A program made the position numbers and the translations under genes. From contig VYZI01000057.1 of NCBI GenBank assembly GCA_013397695.1, forward strand, positions 3,091,633 through 3,155,632: a stretch of 64,000 nt of DNA, written 5' to 3'. A model generated the notes under the pieces. That model searched no databases. It was not told where the DNA came from and saw only the letters and a program-made list of their open reading frames with translations. Origin of the DNA: Centropus unirufus. Taxonomy: Eukaryota; Chordata; Aves; Cuculiformes; Centropidae. This document shows positions 52,016 through 64,000 of the stretch, piece after piece. The number at the start of each line of letters is the position of its first letter. Positions within the stretch are counted from its first letter, which is position 1.

Positions 52016-53916
52016 AGAAATGATCCAGGAAGGAGATTGCCTTCAGCTGACCTCATCGGGATTGCTTAGGAGATGGGGAGCAAGGAGTGGAAACCGATAT
52101 CAAAGCAGGACAGTTTTGAGAGGGAGGAATCAAATCTGGAAATTTTAAATAGAGATATGGGCATATTGGGATGGGGAACAAAGTATGAGTGTGTCCTTTG
52201 GAATGTATCTTGCAAATAGGAGGGAACAGTCAGGAATAACCACATAGTTGTAAAGAAGTGGCTGATAGGAGGAGAAAGGGGGCAGCACATCTTGCAACAT
52301 AAGGCTTGGAGCCCAGCTTTTGTCTTTTGTAGCAGTGCGGAGACACAGTTACTTGTAAATAAAGCTGACAGCTTGTAAGTCTTGCTGCTATTTACCACAC
52401 CTCAAGAATGTGTACTCCTGAGGTCAGTTGCCAAGTGCAGTTAATTTGGCAGGAGAACTGGAGCAGGCTTGACAATTCATGGTGCTTCAACAACCGAGAA
52501 CTTGAGTGGGTGGCCAGCTGTTTTCTGTGCAGCTTTGAATGTTCTCATTGTTGCCCCAGAGCTGTGCATGACGTGTAGGAATTGTCTTTGACACCATGGG
52601 AAAGAAAGGGGAGACCACATACATGCTTTAGCCCTCTGATGGTCAAATCTCTTTGTGTTCCTACCAGCCACGCTTAAAGTGTTTGAAGTATTGTTCAAGT
52701 AATCCTTGAAGAGAATCACAAATGTGTGTGTGCAGAGTGGTCGCTGCTGCATATATACAGTAGTTCCACAGAGATAATCGTGCAACAAGTTAATTAAATG
52801 GGAACAGGAGCTCTTCAACTTCCAAACCTTGCGTAATAACTTGGCTTTTGCCAGACTGAAGGAGCATTGTGTCCCTCCGTAAACCGGTTTGGGTAGGATC
52901 AAACCAGAGGCTTGGATACTTCAGTGCAGCACCACGTCAGCTCGCAATGAAGATGCTTCCCTGGATGTTACTTTTGACAGCAAGGCAGATGCTCAAGGTG
53001 TCATCTTTACATCAAAACTGTCAACTGGAGGAAAGAGCAGGGAAGGCTTATTTACTATAAGAAATGAACCAGAGTACACACATTTCCTCGGGGTTTTACT
53101 CAGAGGGGAAAGGTTGTTCTGGTTAGGTAACCATACTGATGCAAGAGAAAATATCTACAAACAGGCTATGGGTAAATTTGGGCCAAAAAAACTATTTTGT
53201 AGCTGGAACCCTCTTTTGTTGGACGTTGCAAGGACGAGGTGGGCCTAACCAGTTTGTGGGATCTGGGGTTGGAATGTATTCGTCTGCTCCTGACCAGGGT
53301 TATCCTCACCCTCTCTGTATTCCTTGGTAAAACAGACAATTTGTTGACTCTACCAGACAAAGAGATTTCTGCACTGTTACAGGAAGAGGAAAACCTTGCT
53401 GGCTGATAGATTTTCCTAGGGGATAGTCCCTAAGGGGTGTTCATGTTCCAAAACCTTTTGTAATGAAACCCTGGGGTAAAGGGAGTTGAAATTGTTCCTT
53501 GTATAATCCTGTAATAAGGCTGTGAATGCCAGCTGTTCTGGGTTATCAGTGCTGAGAACCAGTGTGCAGTTTCAGGTAAGGAAGCAGCATCTGGCAGCAG
53601 CGATTCCCTGTAAGCACCCTTGTACTCAGCGTGTGCAGGAAGGCTTTTAGAAGGCAGGGAATCTGCGGATGTGCTGGCGTTGGTGCTTTAGATTTGACAT
53701 TAGTCACGTAGATGGTTTCAGAGGAGTTTCCTGATGATTGCATCCTGAGATAAACCAGAGTGTTGTTACAGTGGGGGGAGCAAACGCTTTGTAGTATGGA
53801 GCTTCTTTGTTAACCTGCAGAGCGTTAAACTGAAATTGGGATGAGAGCTGGCATCACAAGCAGTGCCAAAAAATTGCATTTGATACCCATGGGCAAGGCA
53901 GAGCAAGGCTTTGGAC

Positions 53917-53958
53917 AGTTTTAGTACTTCTCTTCTTGGTAGTTTTAGTACTTCTCTT
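53917..53958. repeat. Tandem duplication, 24-base period
   Basis: AGTTTTAGTACTTCTCTT occurs at 53917-53934 and again, identical, at 53941-53958, separated by CTTGGT. This is a simple local duplication in intron. Confidence 0.85.
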
Positions 53959-56900
53959 TTCTTGAATTTCCAACAGCTGTTTCTCTTAACAGTTGTCATC
54001 TGAGACAACTTTCTTCATGGAATAAGAATTTGTATTTATATAAGTCAGGTTTTCTTAGCCTGTGGAATATTGGGTAAAGCATTTTGCTCTCTTTGGTTAA
54101 TTTTCTGAAAAAACTGAAAAAAATCTTGTAGATTTCACACCTGCTCAGAAATTTGCTTGGCTGCCATCCCACTGGATGCTTCCTCTTCGGTGGGACATGC
54201 CATGAGAGCTCCCAAGGCCCACAGGAGTGCTGGGCCCTTTTACATGTTATGATTACATTGTGTGATGCGTGTTGATGCCCTGTGTCACATCAGCACTGGC
54301 AGAAAAGACACACTGGGCTGCTGGGTGCCCCTGTTTGCAGCGTCCAGCTGAGGCTCCTAGGGGAGCATTTCCTTCACTGGAGAGGGACCTGTGCAGGCAC
54401 CCCCACCCAAATTCACCAAACTAAATTGGGTGGCATGTATGAATCCCCTTCAGGGTTTGACTCTGCTCCAAGCAGTAGGTGTCAGTGTGCACCGTCCTAC
54501 AGGGTGATCCCAGTGCCGGCAGAAAGCAGCAGGAGTCCTGAAAAAAAGCAAAACACTTGCTTTTAGGGAGGTTCATCTACTGCAGAGTTAAGAAAGTAGT
54601 GTAAAAATATGATGTATTCTTTTTAAAGGAGGGATAATTGCAAATGAGTTTGTGGAAGTGCAGCTGCTGAAAAAACCACTGAAGGTTTGAAGGTGTGCCG
54701 ATGTGCTGTGCGATGGGACATTCCCATAACTAAAAGCATCTCTTTATTTTTATCTTTGGTTATTTTTTGGCTATTTGGTTTTCTATGTAGACACAGTCCT
54801 TCCCTTTGGGATCTGTGTGCCAAAGTACTGTCTTAAAATAGATCCCAGGTGAGTCTGTGGTATTGCATGTTGCAGTGTGCAACAGTTGTGGAGAGTGAGT
54901 ATGTAACCACCAATGAAAAAAGGAATTTCCTAGGTCGTAGGTTGGAATAATGTGTTTTTGAGAGGACTTCAGCAATCTCCCATCTGAAATGTCAGAGCCA
55001 TTTAAGCATCCTCTACTTTGCTGGAATGGGTGCTTGGCTTTAAAAAACAAAACAAAACCAAAAAAAATAGCTTTGTTTCCTCAGCGAAGCAGATGAATTG
55101 TAAATAAATTCCAGCAATGATTGTCCTTAGTTCTGGATTGCAAGTATAGCTTATAACTTAGGCCATGAAATATGATCAAGAATTAATTAATTGACTTCAT
55201 AAAAGAAAACCCAATCTTGGAAAACACTGTGCCCATATGTCAGTTTGATCTGGCTGATGTTTTTACTTTGCTGTTTTAATACCTGGATGCTAACAGGTTA
55301 TGCTCAATAGTGCCTTGAATGAAAAATCAGGAGGAGGAGTTTGGTGTCCAGCTCACTTGCCTGCTGTAACCGGATGCCCAAGACATTCCAAAGAGAGCGC
55401 AGGTAGCACATGAGAGTCCTCACTCTGGTGCATATCTTTAAGCCTACAGAGTTCTGAATGGGGGGAAGGGAAGGAGATTTACTATCCTTAAAGCCCGCAG
55501 AAAACACCACCCTCCCATTCTTAAAGATGAAGCAGGATTTGAGAAGAAGCCATGCAGTGTGAAGCAAGATGTTGTCCAGAGCTGATGGGGCGCTTCTGAG
55601 TGAGCAAAAGACTTCGGTAAACAAGTTGGACAACACTAGGAAGTGCTGCAGGTCAGACTTTCCAAAAGGAAAAGCGTGAAGGTCATAAAAAGCCAGTTCA
55701 AATGTCTGCAGCACTTAAAACAGCTGTGTGCCTTGATGCAGGTTTTGTGGCTGGCTCTCTAACAGTAAAATTCCCCAGCACTTGGAAGCTCTTCTGCTGC
55801 TTCCTGTTGCACAGGGAGATCCTTTAGTTTCTACTAAAAGTCACTGTTTCTCAGCATGCGCTGCAGCAACTGCATAATTTAATAAAGATGATCTAGCTGT
55901 GGAGATAATTGCCTGTAAATATTAGTGAAATGGAGCAGACATGAAGAGAAAATAATTAACGGAAGCAGAACATGAGTTCCCATTGTGCAGATAATTTTCT
56001 GAGCAAAGCAACCCTTCCAAGGCAGCTGCCCGCATAGGCGTGTGTCAAGAGGGCTCCTCTGGGCACAGCTCGCCTCACCTGCTCCGTCAAGCGTAAATCC
56101 AATGGCAGAGCTCCTTTTGCCACCCAAGAGGTTTGGAAAACCCTGCAGGATGCACTCAGGCTGCCTGGTTGCACTTCTGGGCTGTGAAATCCCTACAGGC
56201 CTGTGCCTTCCCTGAGTTTGCTAACACACTTTAGTACCTCCCACTCTGTCCCAGGGCAGGCTGGAATCCTGCAACTTTCAGCCTCCCCACTGTTCTTTTT
56301 ACATGAGAACTTCCCTGAAGTAAAAAAAATAGTTGGTACAGAGTAAATCAAGCAATTTAGCAATGTATTTAAATTAAGTTTCAAAATTAAATAGAAAGGA
56401 AAGCTACCAGTTGTGGAATTAAAAGAAATGTAGCCTATCTGGAAAAGCTCTGATTTAAAATCTCTGTCTTACTGCGAAGGACTAATAAAAAGCATTAAAA
56501 TATCGCAGGACTGACAGTTATATGCAGGATACAAGGAACAACTACAGAATATATTGGGATGGGGGATACAAAGATTTTTGGCTTTTTACTTAGGTATTTT
56601 TTCAGCTTTACATTTTGTTTCATCTTTTTACTACTTTTTGCGTTAAGAAGCTGGTGTGCTTTCAGTAATTCTGGGAGTGGTTTTGCAGGGGGTGACTTGA
56701 GCACCTCAGGTGACGTTAACAGCGTGGCATCTTACACACGGTATCTGGCCTTTCATTAGGTTCAGGCAAAACAAGAGTTTGCATTTTTGCCCATTATTAA
56801 TCTGTAGGGAAGACCTGTTTCCTGAGAGTTTCTGTCTTGTCTGATGAGTAGATACGCCTACATCCTAGAGATCTAGAGCTCAAACAACTCTCTCTCCCTC

Positions 56901-58851
56901 TCCACTACTACTTCCCTGATGTGGAAACAGAGGGGAGAGGTCTGATATGAAAGATACCCCTGCTAAGTATGGATTCCATGTAAATGTTATAGAAAGGTGA
57001 TACGCTCTTAAGTCATGTCACTCCCACTCTCGTAGCCAGCAAATAAGCTGTGTCTTACACTGTGGTTTAGGCTACCACTCCAGCATCTTGCTAACTAATC
57101 TAGATCCCATGGAAGGCCAGGCCTTAACAAATAATTTTGGGCTGGGAGGAGGCCAGATAGCTTATGTAAGTGAACAGGAAAGCAAGTAGGGTGCTTGGAA
57201 TGTGCACTTCAAATTGCAAAGCCATCCAGTCCTTAGTAGTCAAGGTGTTACGTGTGGGAAGAGAGGGACCTTGCAATTTTTTCCTATATGCAAATTATTC
57301 CACGTCTGGAATAATAACGACTGTAATACTAGTTTCTACGTCTTCTGTTCATGAAATCATCTGAATGGCACAGCTGCTCAGGTGCTGTGCTGGTAATGTG
57401 AGATATACTGGCAGATCTGTGACTGCTTTTGTGCTGTGCCACTGCTCCAGGGACATATGCCTGGGCTGGAGATGAGCACTGACTAAAGCCAGAACTAGAA
57501 GGGATACATGTGTGGTTGGGCTTCCCTACTTTACCCACACTAAGGAAAAAGCGCTGGCTCAGCCTAAGGAAGCTGAGTCTGATTTGCAGCTGGGATTTTG
57601 TGGGGCTGGTGCTTCACTGCAGGAGTTAAGCTGATTTGTTGGGTTTGTTAAACTGGCCGTATTGGCCCCTCAGTTACCCTTCTCTTCCCCTGTCACCTGC
57701 CTTCGGCCACAAGCGGCCCTCAAACCACGAAGCCACAAAGCAAAGCCACAGAGAGGTTCTCAACTGAGAGACTGTTGCTCACCCAAGATCTGTATGGTGA
57801 AATGCAAAATAGGGGAGCAGATAGGAAGCCTTTGGTGAGTTAAGGGAAGTTGGCTGGTTTTGCTTCTTCTGCCTTGAAACTGTTTGGGAGAAAGTGGTAA
57901 AGACTGAAAGCAATAACTGGCTGTTCTGGCAGGAAGCATGTCTCACATCCAGCCTGCCTCATACCTTGGCCACACAATGCCATTTTATAGACATACAGCA
58001 ACCACCCATACAACTAATTCCTCTGCCGATATGGGGGTAAATCCAATGAAACCCCTCGGCCTGTAACTTAGTTGATGTAAACACCACAGGAGGGAGGAAT
58101 AGGCAGAAAGGGCCGCTTTATCTGCAGAGCCGAGTCAGCATGGGGGAAGAAGGACCAGCGTGGAACTCTGCTTGGCCAGGCTGAATCTGGCCCTGCACAA
58201 AGGGAGGAAAGCAGTGACAGCTGTGCAAGGTGACATGCCAGCTTGTTCCCAAAGGCTATGAACTGCAAGCGATGACACCTACAATCATGTCAGCTCTTCC
58301 TGAGCTTGACAATAGATCGAGGGAAAAGGGAAAGAAGAGAGCATACACTTCATTTTTAAAAATGTGAAGCAAAGACCATGAATGCCAGAGAGCAGCGGGA
58401 GGGACTGTGTAAAGCCCGTGTTTTGCCGTTATCCTCCGTTAGTATTTAAAGATTTTTATATAAAGTCTCTTCTCACAGTGTATACATTTTGAAGTTGTCC
58501 TCAAAAGGCAAGGACTTCCACACCAGGGTAAAACAACCTGCAGCTGCAGAAAGTGTGGAAGAAAGCAAAAAGGTGTGCAACGTGCTCAAGTTGGAATACA
58601 TTCCGTTAGATCTTGGCCCACTGCAAGGGAACAACAGGGAAATGAATTCTTGAGGATGTTTGCATTGTGAACATGCTACGCATCACCTTGGGAGAGAAAA
58701 TGCTGTGTGGGAAGGATTGTGGCACGCATGTGCAGTTGTTATTGAGACAGCTCAGACTTTTAAATCACTGCTGCAAAGAACAAGGGGTTTTAAGACCTTA
58801 TTGTGATAATTAGATCTAACTTTTTCCTCTCTTTTTTTTTCTTTTACACAG

Positions 58852-58896
58852 TGCCCACGTATCACAAGTCAGTAGTAATGTCCCTGCTACAGGAGA
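58852..58896 (+). CDS. FAM13A: FAM13A internal exon (45 bases)
   Basis: A 45-base exon between CTTTTACACAG and GA|GTAAGT. Its first base completes Ser with the AG carried over from the previous exon, and it then encodes AHVSQVSSNVPATG plus two bases of a Glu codon. Human FAM13A reads SAHVPQVSNVSATGE at this place. Flanking splice signals are strong (a 30-base pyrimidine tract and a near-consensus donor). The phase fits the next exon, whose first G completes the Glu. Confidence 0.92.
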
Positions 58897-60437
58897 GTAA
58901 GTGCCTCTTACAATTTTGTAGCCACTTGTTCTATATTAGAGCTTTGCAAATGATATTTCTCTTTAAGGGTTGTTCTTACACAAACAAAAAAAAGACAGTG
59001 CTTCCCAAACCAAGGCATCTGCCATGATAATAAATCACTTCCTCCTGAAAAATTCTCAGGCATTCAGTTTTCCTAGCGCAGTGCCCGGGATGTTTTGGTT
59101 AGGCAGAATTGCACATTTATAGAAGCCATTCACTCTGCGTCATCGCCTTGCTCTTCTTTTCACCCTCTTGCATCTCAGCACAGGTTGGGGCTCCCAACTA
59201 TAGCTGGGAGCAGCAGACTCCATCACTGGAGTTAGAAATTCCCAATGGCTGAGGGATTTGCAAAACTAATTCTTGTGAATACCTGAAACACAGACGTACT
59301 TGCCAAGTTAAACCATGTAGGCTTTTGCAGTTGCTAAGATCTTCTGACTTTTGAGGGAACTGCAGTCTCAGCAGACTTAGAAGTGTAGCAACTTAGCAAT
59401 GACTTCTTTAAGTTCTCTGGAGAAGTCAGCCCAGGTACGGGTGCCCATACTCACAGCCACTTGGTTGAAAATGAACCAGCAAATCCTGCAAGTAACTTCT
59501 ATTTATGGAAAAAGCACTAGAAGCTATATATAGACTTTGGCATGTTTGAAAATCTCACTCTTCAGCAGACTACTTAAAGCACAGCAAGAAACAGGGATGG
59601 GGCAGAGATGTACAAAATGTCTTTCCAAATTATGTTTTCAAAAAAAAAAGTAATTATTTAGATTATTTCCATAAAAGCTTCTTTTGGTTAGGAAGGAGAC
59701 ATTGCAGAAAATGTCAAAACCAAAATTAAGATGTGGTTGCACTGAAAGTTCTAGTAGCTTCACGTCTTTAACTGATGCAACTGCAGGTGCCTCCTTGCTT
59801 TGGCTTGTGCAGATGCCCTCTTACTGCCGGTTGGTGTGATGGCATTCTCCCACCAGCCTAAGTCAGGGGTGTCTGTGGGTGCATTCATAGCACAAGAACA
59901 GTGAGAAAACATCTTGAAGTCAGAACCAAACCCAAGCCCATGAGGAGTTTGTAGTAAGGTGCTCTTTGCGTGTTCTCATCCCCCTGTGAGGCAGCAGTGA
60001 ATCACCTTCTTGCAGATGATCCATCGCCCTGCTGAGCTTGGGTTGCACAAGAGGCTTGACCAGTGTCAAGTCATGGCTGGCTATCAAGTATAATTTTGCC
60101 AGGCAAGGACTGTTAAAGTGGAGGGTGAAAGTTAGGCATTGACATCTACAGCTGCAGTAAGTAAAACCAGCTGTCTTGCTCTGCGTTCAATCATCCCTAA
60201 AAATAAAAAAGAGCGAGACGAATTTGGAAGGCTCAGCTCTTCTTAGGGACCTGAACATCAGGGTCTGAAGATTTTTGCCTTACCTCTTTGCCACCATCAC
60301 AGCCCTGGGACGTTTCATACTGCCTTGCCATCAAAGTGAAACAAAAACCTCAGATACCCTTGCTTTATTTATTGTTGCAGAGAAGGGAGCTCCACAAAGT
60401 CTTTGAGCTCAATTGACCTTATTTTTCGGCTTGACAG
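58897..60437 (+). other. FAM13A: FAM13A intron
   Basis: A 1.5 kb intron from GTAAGT to the acceptor CTTGACAG. No repeat or gene recognised. An in-frame ATG at 60403 precedes the exon, but the sequence from there to 60437 contains the acceptor and is not conserved, so it is intron rather than an alternative start. Confidence 0.88.
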
Positions 60438-60617
60438 GTATTTAGAGAAGACAATCCGCTCAGCCGTGGAGCAGCATCTCTTTGATGTTCATGGCTCAAG
60501 CGGCCAGAGTTCAGAGGACTCTGAATCGGGAACATCTTCAGCCTCTCCTAATATGTCTGCCAGGCAGAGGAGGCGACACCACAAAGAGCAGGAGGAAGCC
60601 CGGAGAAACAGAGACAT
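60438..60617 (+). CDS. FAM13A: FAM13A internal exon (TIRSAVEQHLFDV exon)
   Basis: A 180-base exon encoding about 60 residues, the best conserved in the window. It opens with EYLEKTIRSAVEQHLFDV (human ELLERTIRSAVEQHLFDV); the helix with EKTIRSAVEQHLFD is also shared with the paralogue FAM13B as ERTIRAAVEQHLFD. It continues with GQSSEDSESGT, SARQRRR and a KEQEEARRNRD segment, as in human FAM13A. The GQSSEDSESGT part separates it from FAM13B. It ends with two bases of a Met codon before the donor AT|GTACGA at 60618, a somewhat weak donor. Reading through the donor gives about 14 more codons and then a stop, which a retained intron would produce. Confidence 0.95.
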
Positions 60618-63441
60618 GTACGAGCCTGATTTCTTTGTTTTGGAACGTATATTCGCTTAAGTGTACCCTAGTCGTGTCCTCTTATCAAAGCACTGCTTAG
60701 TTCTGTGATGAAATGCACTGGCCCCAAGTTGAAGGTGCAGAGCAGACTGCGGTGCCTGTGCGGAGCTTCATTGCATCAGTTGGAGCTGGGAAATGTGGAA
60801 TTTGCTAGAGGTCATGGAGTGGGGCAAAGCATGATAACAAGCCATCAATTTTATGCAGTAGAGTTCGTGGTTAGAGTACGTGGATTTATTCAGTTACAGT
60901 ATTTGCTGCATTAGTGGAAATCCCCAAGCAGCTGACTCCACTGCCTGTACTTTGTTTAGATAGAAACATTGGGTTTAGATGCTTTTCTGAATGTATTAAA
61001 AAATGAGATTAAGTTCTCCTTTTTTATGTGGAGACACAGCGTATGTTCAGTTTTAGTGAGGAGCCCTGAGAGTTCTTCTGAAAGTAGCAAAGTCATCATT
61101 TTGATTCATTGAAATTTAAGAATTTTTATTGACCCAGTTACGCAAAGCTTGAACATGATTTAGTTGTGAGTTTCACTAAATATTTGCTAAAGATTAAAAA
61201 TAATACTAATTTTTCCTTTCATACTCCTCTACTTGTGCCATATGTCGTGTAGTACAGATTTATTATCACCACAGCCTTAACAAACGTTTGCTCCTCTCTT
61301 TGAGGAGCAGTAACTATGGATTTTGCAAGGCCACGATTGAATCGGTGCTTACATGTAACATCTGGCTTTAACACAGCTCCAGTTCTTGTAAAGGATGTGT
61401 GTACTTGATTGTAACATTGGATTGCTGGATTTCAAGTGAAATTCCGAAATACGCACTGGTTTCTCTTTTCTTGTCTTTTCCTGGTTGCTGAATTCCCCAA
61501 ATCCTATTGGATCAGTACCTTCCTATGAGAAGCCACTTTTATACAAGTGCCTACCCAGCACCACGCTGGGTTAACATTGCAGCTGTGCAATTTCCCTAAA
61601 CATGTCAATACCACTTTTGTGAAAAAAAAAAATAATCCATAGTTCCAAAACAAAAAGCCATTTCCATCGTCACTGAAAAAATACTGTGCAGGTGGATTGG
61701 GAAATTCTCATTTCCAAGTCACCAAAGTTTATGACAGCAGCGCTGAAGTCGTTTTTCTTGTCCAGTAGCCCCACTGACTGCCTTCTCAGGTAAGTGGGTC
61801 AGGGATGGGCTAGCGTACGTGTTGGGAAGCATACAGCCCTGCAGGGCTTGCGGTGAACACTGTGTGACCAACCTGCCCTTAGAAAGGGTTGACAAAGATG
61901 TTCGGATTCGGTCTGTAAAGCCACAGCCAAAGATTTAAAGCACAGTAGAAGTTTTGAATGCTGGCTAGGGTTCAAATGGTTTTCTGTAGTTCACTTGGGC
62001 CAAGCTGCTGGAACTCCATTGGGTGAGTTATCAAAATTTGGGAGTTCCTTTCAAATTTCTTTCTGCTGCTGTTTTGATTGTCAGTGACTTCATCTCCTTG
62101 CCTTGTGGTGGATCACAAGAAGATTTGTAATGTCACAAGACGGGACTTCAGCCTGGAAGAGTATTTATCACAACACATGCAGGACCTCCCAGGCTTTGCA
62201 GACTACGTGATCTGCTGGCTGTGTATCTGTAATTGGTCTGCTCCGGGAGTTGTGGAAAGTTCCACAAAGGCAAATGTGTTTTTATAGTTTAATCATAAAC
62301 GTGTAATACCTCTGTATATCTCTCTCTCACCAACAGAACCTACAGAATCATCATCTAGAAAATCACTGAAACTTTCTGGGTTTGTTTTTGATCTGGATAC
62401 TTGTGTTGGTGCTGTCCAGATACTACGGAGTAACTGGTTTCTTGTCACGCTAGCGCAAATCCAGGGATATTCTCCTGCTGTTCATGAGAGCAGGCTTTGG
62501 AGTCACACAGCACTGTATAAGGCAGCCACACAATGCCACAGTTAGCAAACGTTCCAGTGTCAAGTGTAAGCAGCCTGGCGTTAGCCTCTGGCAGGATCAG
62601 GTGGTGAAGAGTGGGATGCCTTGTGTTTCTGCTGTTTCCATAATGTCATCACTTGTTATCAATCTGCATCTTCATTACAGCGCAAAGTAGAGGACAGACT
62701 ACAAAACAGCTGTGAAGGGAAAGCTGCATGCTGAAGGACCCAGCAGGCTAATTGTACAAAGCAAGATAAGCCATGAGCCAGGCATCTGGAAAACAGGCAG
62801 AAGCCCTGCGAGCCTGGAGAGTACCAGCTAGGGCATAACCTGGTGACTCAAAGCCAGCTGTCCCATTCAATCCCAACAAAGCACAACAATCCACTGTCCT
62901 AGCAATTGTTTTTCCCCTTTGCAGTTTTGTGTAATTCCCAACTAGGAATGAGGCATTTGGCTAAAGCGCCACAGTCTTGCTCTTGCATTTGAGAACATGA
63001 GTCATAGGGCCAGTTGTGTGGAGTCATGTACCAAAGGAGATCCTTGGACCGCAGCTGTGAATCACTTTTCTAAATTAAAAGCACATATCTCAAAGGGAAA
63101 TGTGCTGCATGTTCTCTATAAAAATACCACAGGCAGCCAGGAGCTGGTCCAGCCTCCATGTGAAGTCATTGGGATTCGCTACATTGGCTTTAGTCGGAAG
63201 TAGATCAAGTCCCAAACATTAACCCTCACAGCTTCCTCACCTGAGGTGCATACACCTGGCTTTAGCCTTTAGCATTGCACAGCGTGTGGTGTTTGCTACA
63301 GCAGGAAAAACCAGAGATACGGGTTTTGTAGGGTGTAGATGTTGCCGGAACTGAGTGTGGTGAATTTCGCTGCTGCTGCCATAAAGTAGCGGGAGAGTGT
63401 TTGAAGTAACCTCTTGTTGTATTGTCCCTTTTCTTTTTTAG
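60618..63441 (+). other. FAM13A: FAM13A intron
   Basis: A 2.8 kb intron from GTACGA to a pyrimidine tract ending TTTTTTAG. No repeat, exon or regulatory element recognised. An open frame of 69 codons at 62078-62287 has no family resemblance and was not accepted as an exon. Confidence 0.88.
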
Positions 63442-63628
63442 GGAAGTTGTCAACAAGGAAAATATTCCCTCTGGATTCAGCAACCTTGAAGACTGCATTC
63501 TAGCTGCTCAAGAAGTAGAAAAATTACAAGACAACGGCTCTGGATACCTTAGTGAAAGGAATAAACCAAAACGGCAGAAATCCAGCAGCAAGCTTTCCGA
63601 GCTTAATGATAACCAGGACAGCCCCGTG
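63442..63628 (+). CDS. FAM13A: FAM13A internal exon (NKENIPSGF exon)
   Basis: A 187-base exon. Its first G completes the Met codon of the preceding exon, and then 62 codons follow, ending in phase 0 at V before the donor GTG|GTAAGC. It encodes EVVNKENIPSGF, LEDCILAAQEVEKL, KPKRQKSSSKLSELNDNQDS, matching human FAM13A INKENTPSGF, LDDCILNTQEVEKV and KPKRQKSSTKLSELHDNQD. The KPKRQK stretch is basic and could act as a localisation signal or 14-3-3-adjacent segment; that is inference. The rest of the protein, including the coiled-coil C-terminal region, lies beyond the window. Confidence 0.95.
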
Positions 63629-64000
63629 GTAAGCCAGCTTCCTAGGGTGGGAAAAAGTCTTAAATTCCAGTGCACATCTGGTTCCCTGGGTTAGCCATTT
63701 TTGCCTAGAGTACAAGCATCAGTGGCAGCTTTGGATTTTGGGGAACACTGGATCGAGCACTTGTAACCTTTGAGATGAGGTAACTGAGAAGCCATATTTC
63801 TGCTATGATTATCTTAGTCCATCCATAGTCATTTGTTTTTTGCACAACTTAATGCTTTTTAGTTCTCAATTCAGGAAAGCACTTTGGAAAGAGAAAAAGG
63901 AAGCACCTTTTTTTCCCGGTCTTTAAAAAGCCTTGCAAGGAGGTTGGGAGCTCAGGTGTAGGTTCACATGTCATAGGACGAGGGGGAATGGCAATAAATT
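63629..64000 (+). other. FAM13A: FAM13A intron, start only
   Basis: Sequence after the GTAAGC donor to the window end. Nothing recognisable is seen in these 372 bases; the next FAM13A exon lies outside. Confidence 0.8.

Larger units (their letters stand above)
50742..58851 (+). other. FAM13A: FAM13A intron
   Basis: An 8.1 kb intron from GTATTT to a pyrimidine tract ending TTTTACACAG. Apart from an old CR1 remnant (about 51690-52015) and a 24-base-period tandem duplication (53917-53958), I see no recognisable element or gene. Confidence 0.88.

Noticed and set aside
60403..60660. An 85-codon open frame starting with Met at 60403 as a complete small gene
   Set aside because: Its first 35 bases are upstream of the splice acceptor at 60437 and its last 14 codons are downstream of the donor; the conserved middle is an internal FAM13A exon.
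62078..62287. A 69-codon frame after a pyrimidine-rich stretch, considered as an extra FAM13A exon
   Set aside because: The residues do not match any FAM13A segment, and the exons at 60438 and 63442 already join in phase.

Overview
This is vertebrate, almost certainly avian, nuclear DNA. The evidence is several CR1 LINE 3' ends, including two with the terminal ATTCTATG-type microsatellite, long AT-rich introns, GT-AG spliced exons and two runs of N. No prokaryotic, organellar, CRISPR, tRNA or rRNA feature was recognised. The species cannot be named from the sequence.

One protein-coding gene is supported: FAM13A on the + strand, represented by five consecutive internal exons at 24912-25081, 50700-50741, 58852-58896, 60438-60617 and 63442-63628. 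Their splice phases are mutually compatible and give one open frame. That frame encodes the middle of FAM13A, the part after the RhoGAP domain and before the C-terminal coiled-coil regions, with the FAM13A hallmarks TIRSAVEQHLFDV, GQSSEDSESGT, SARQRRR, NKENIPSGF and KPKRQKSS. The RhoGAP exons must lie upstream of base 1 and the C-terminal exons beyond base 64000. The rest of the window is intron.

Layout: 1-24911 is intron upstream of the first visible exon, with three younger CR1 copies and a young CR1 in each orientation by 21 kb, plus two older CR1/L3-type remnants and a 356-base gap. 25082-50699 is a 25.6 kb intron. In its middle sits a steep CpG island (about 39775 to the gap edge at 39997) that runs into a 506-base gap and is followed by a small minisatellite. 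A roughly 0.9 kb CR1 lies directly upstream of the island. 50742-58851, 58897-60437 and 60618-63441 are introns with little recognisable content apart from one old CR1 remnant near 51.7-52.0 kb.

The most interesting point is the intronic CpG island. It has GC boxes and an inverted CCAAT box and lies 10.7 kb upstream of the exon beginning SSQEDERP, the first exon shared by long and short FAM13A isoforms in mammals. I infer it is the internal promoter for the short, RhoGAP-less isoforms, with its first exon probably hidden in the assembly gap. I found no convincing evidence of an undescribed biological system; the remaining observations are modest.
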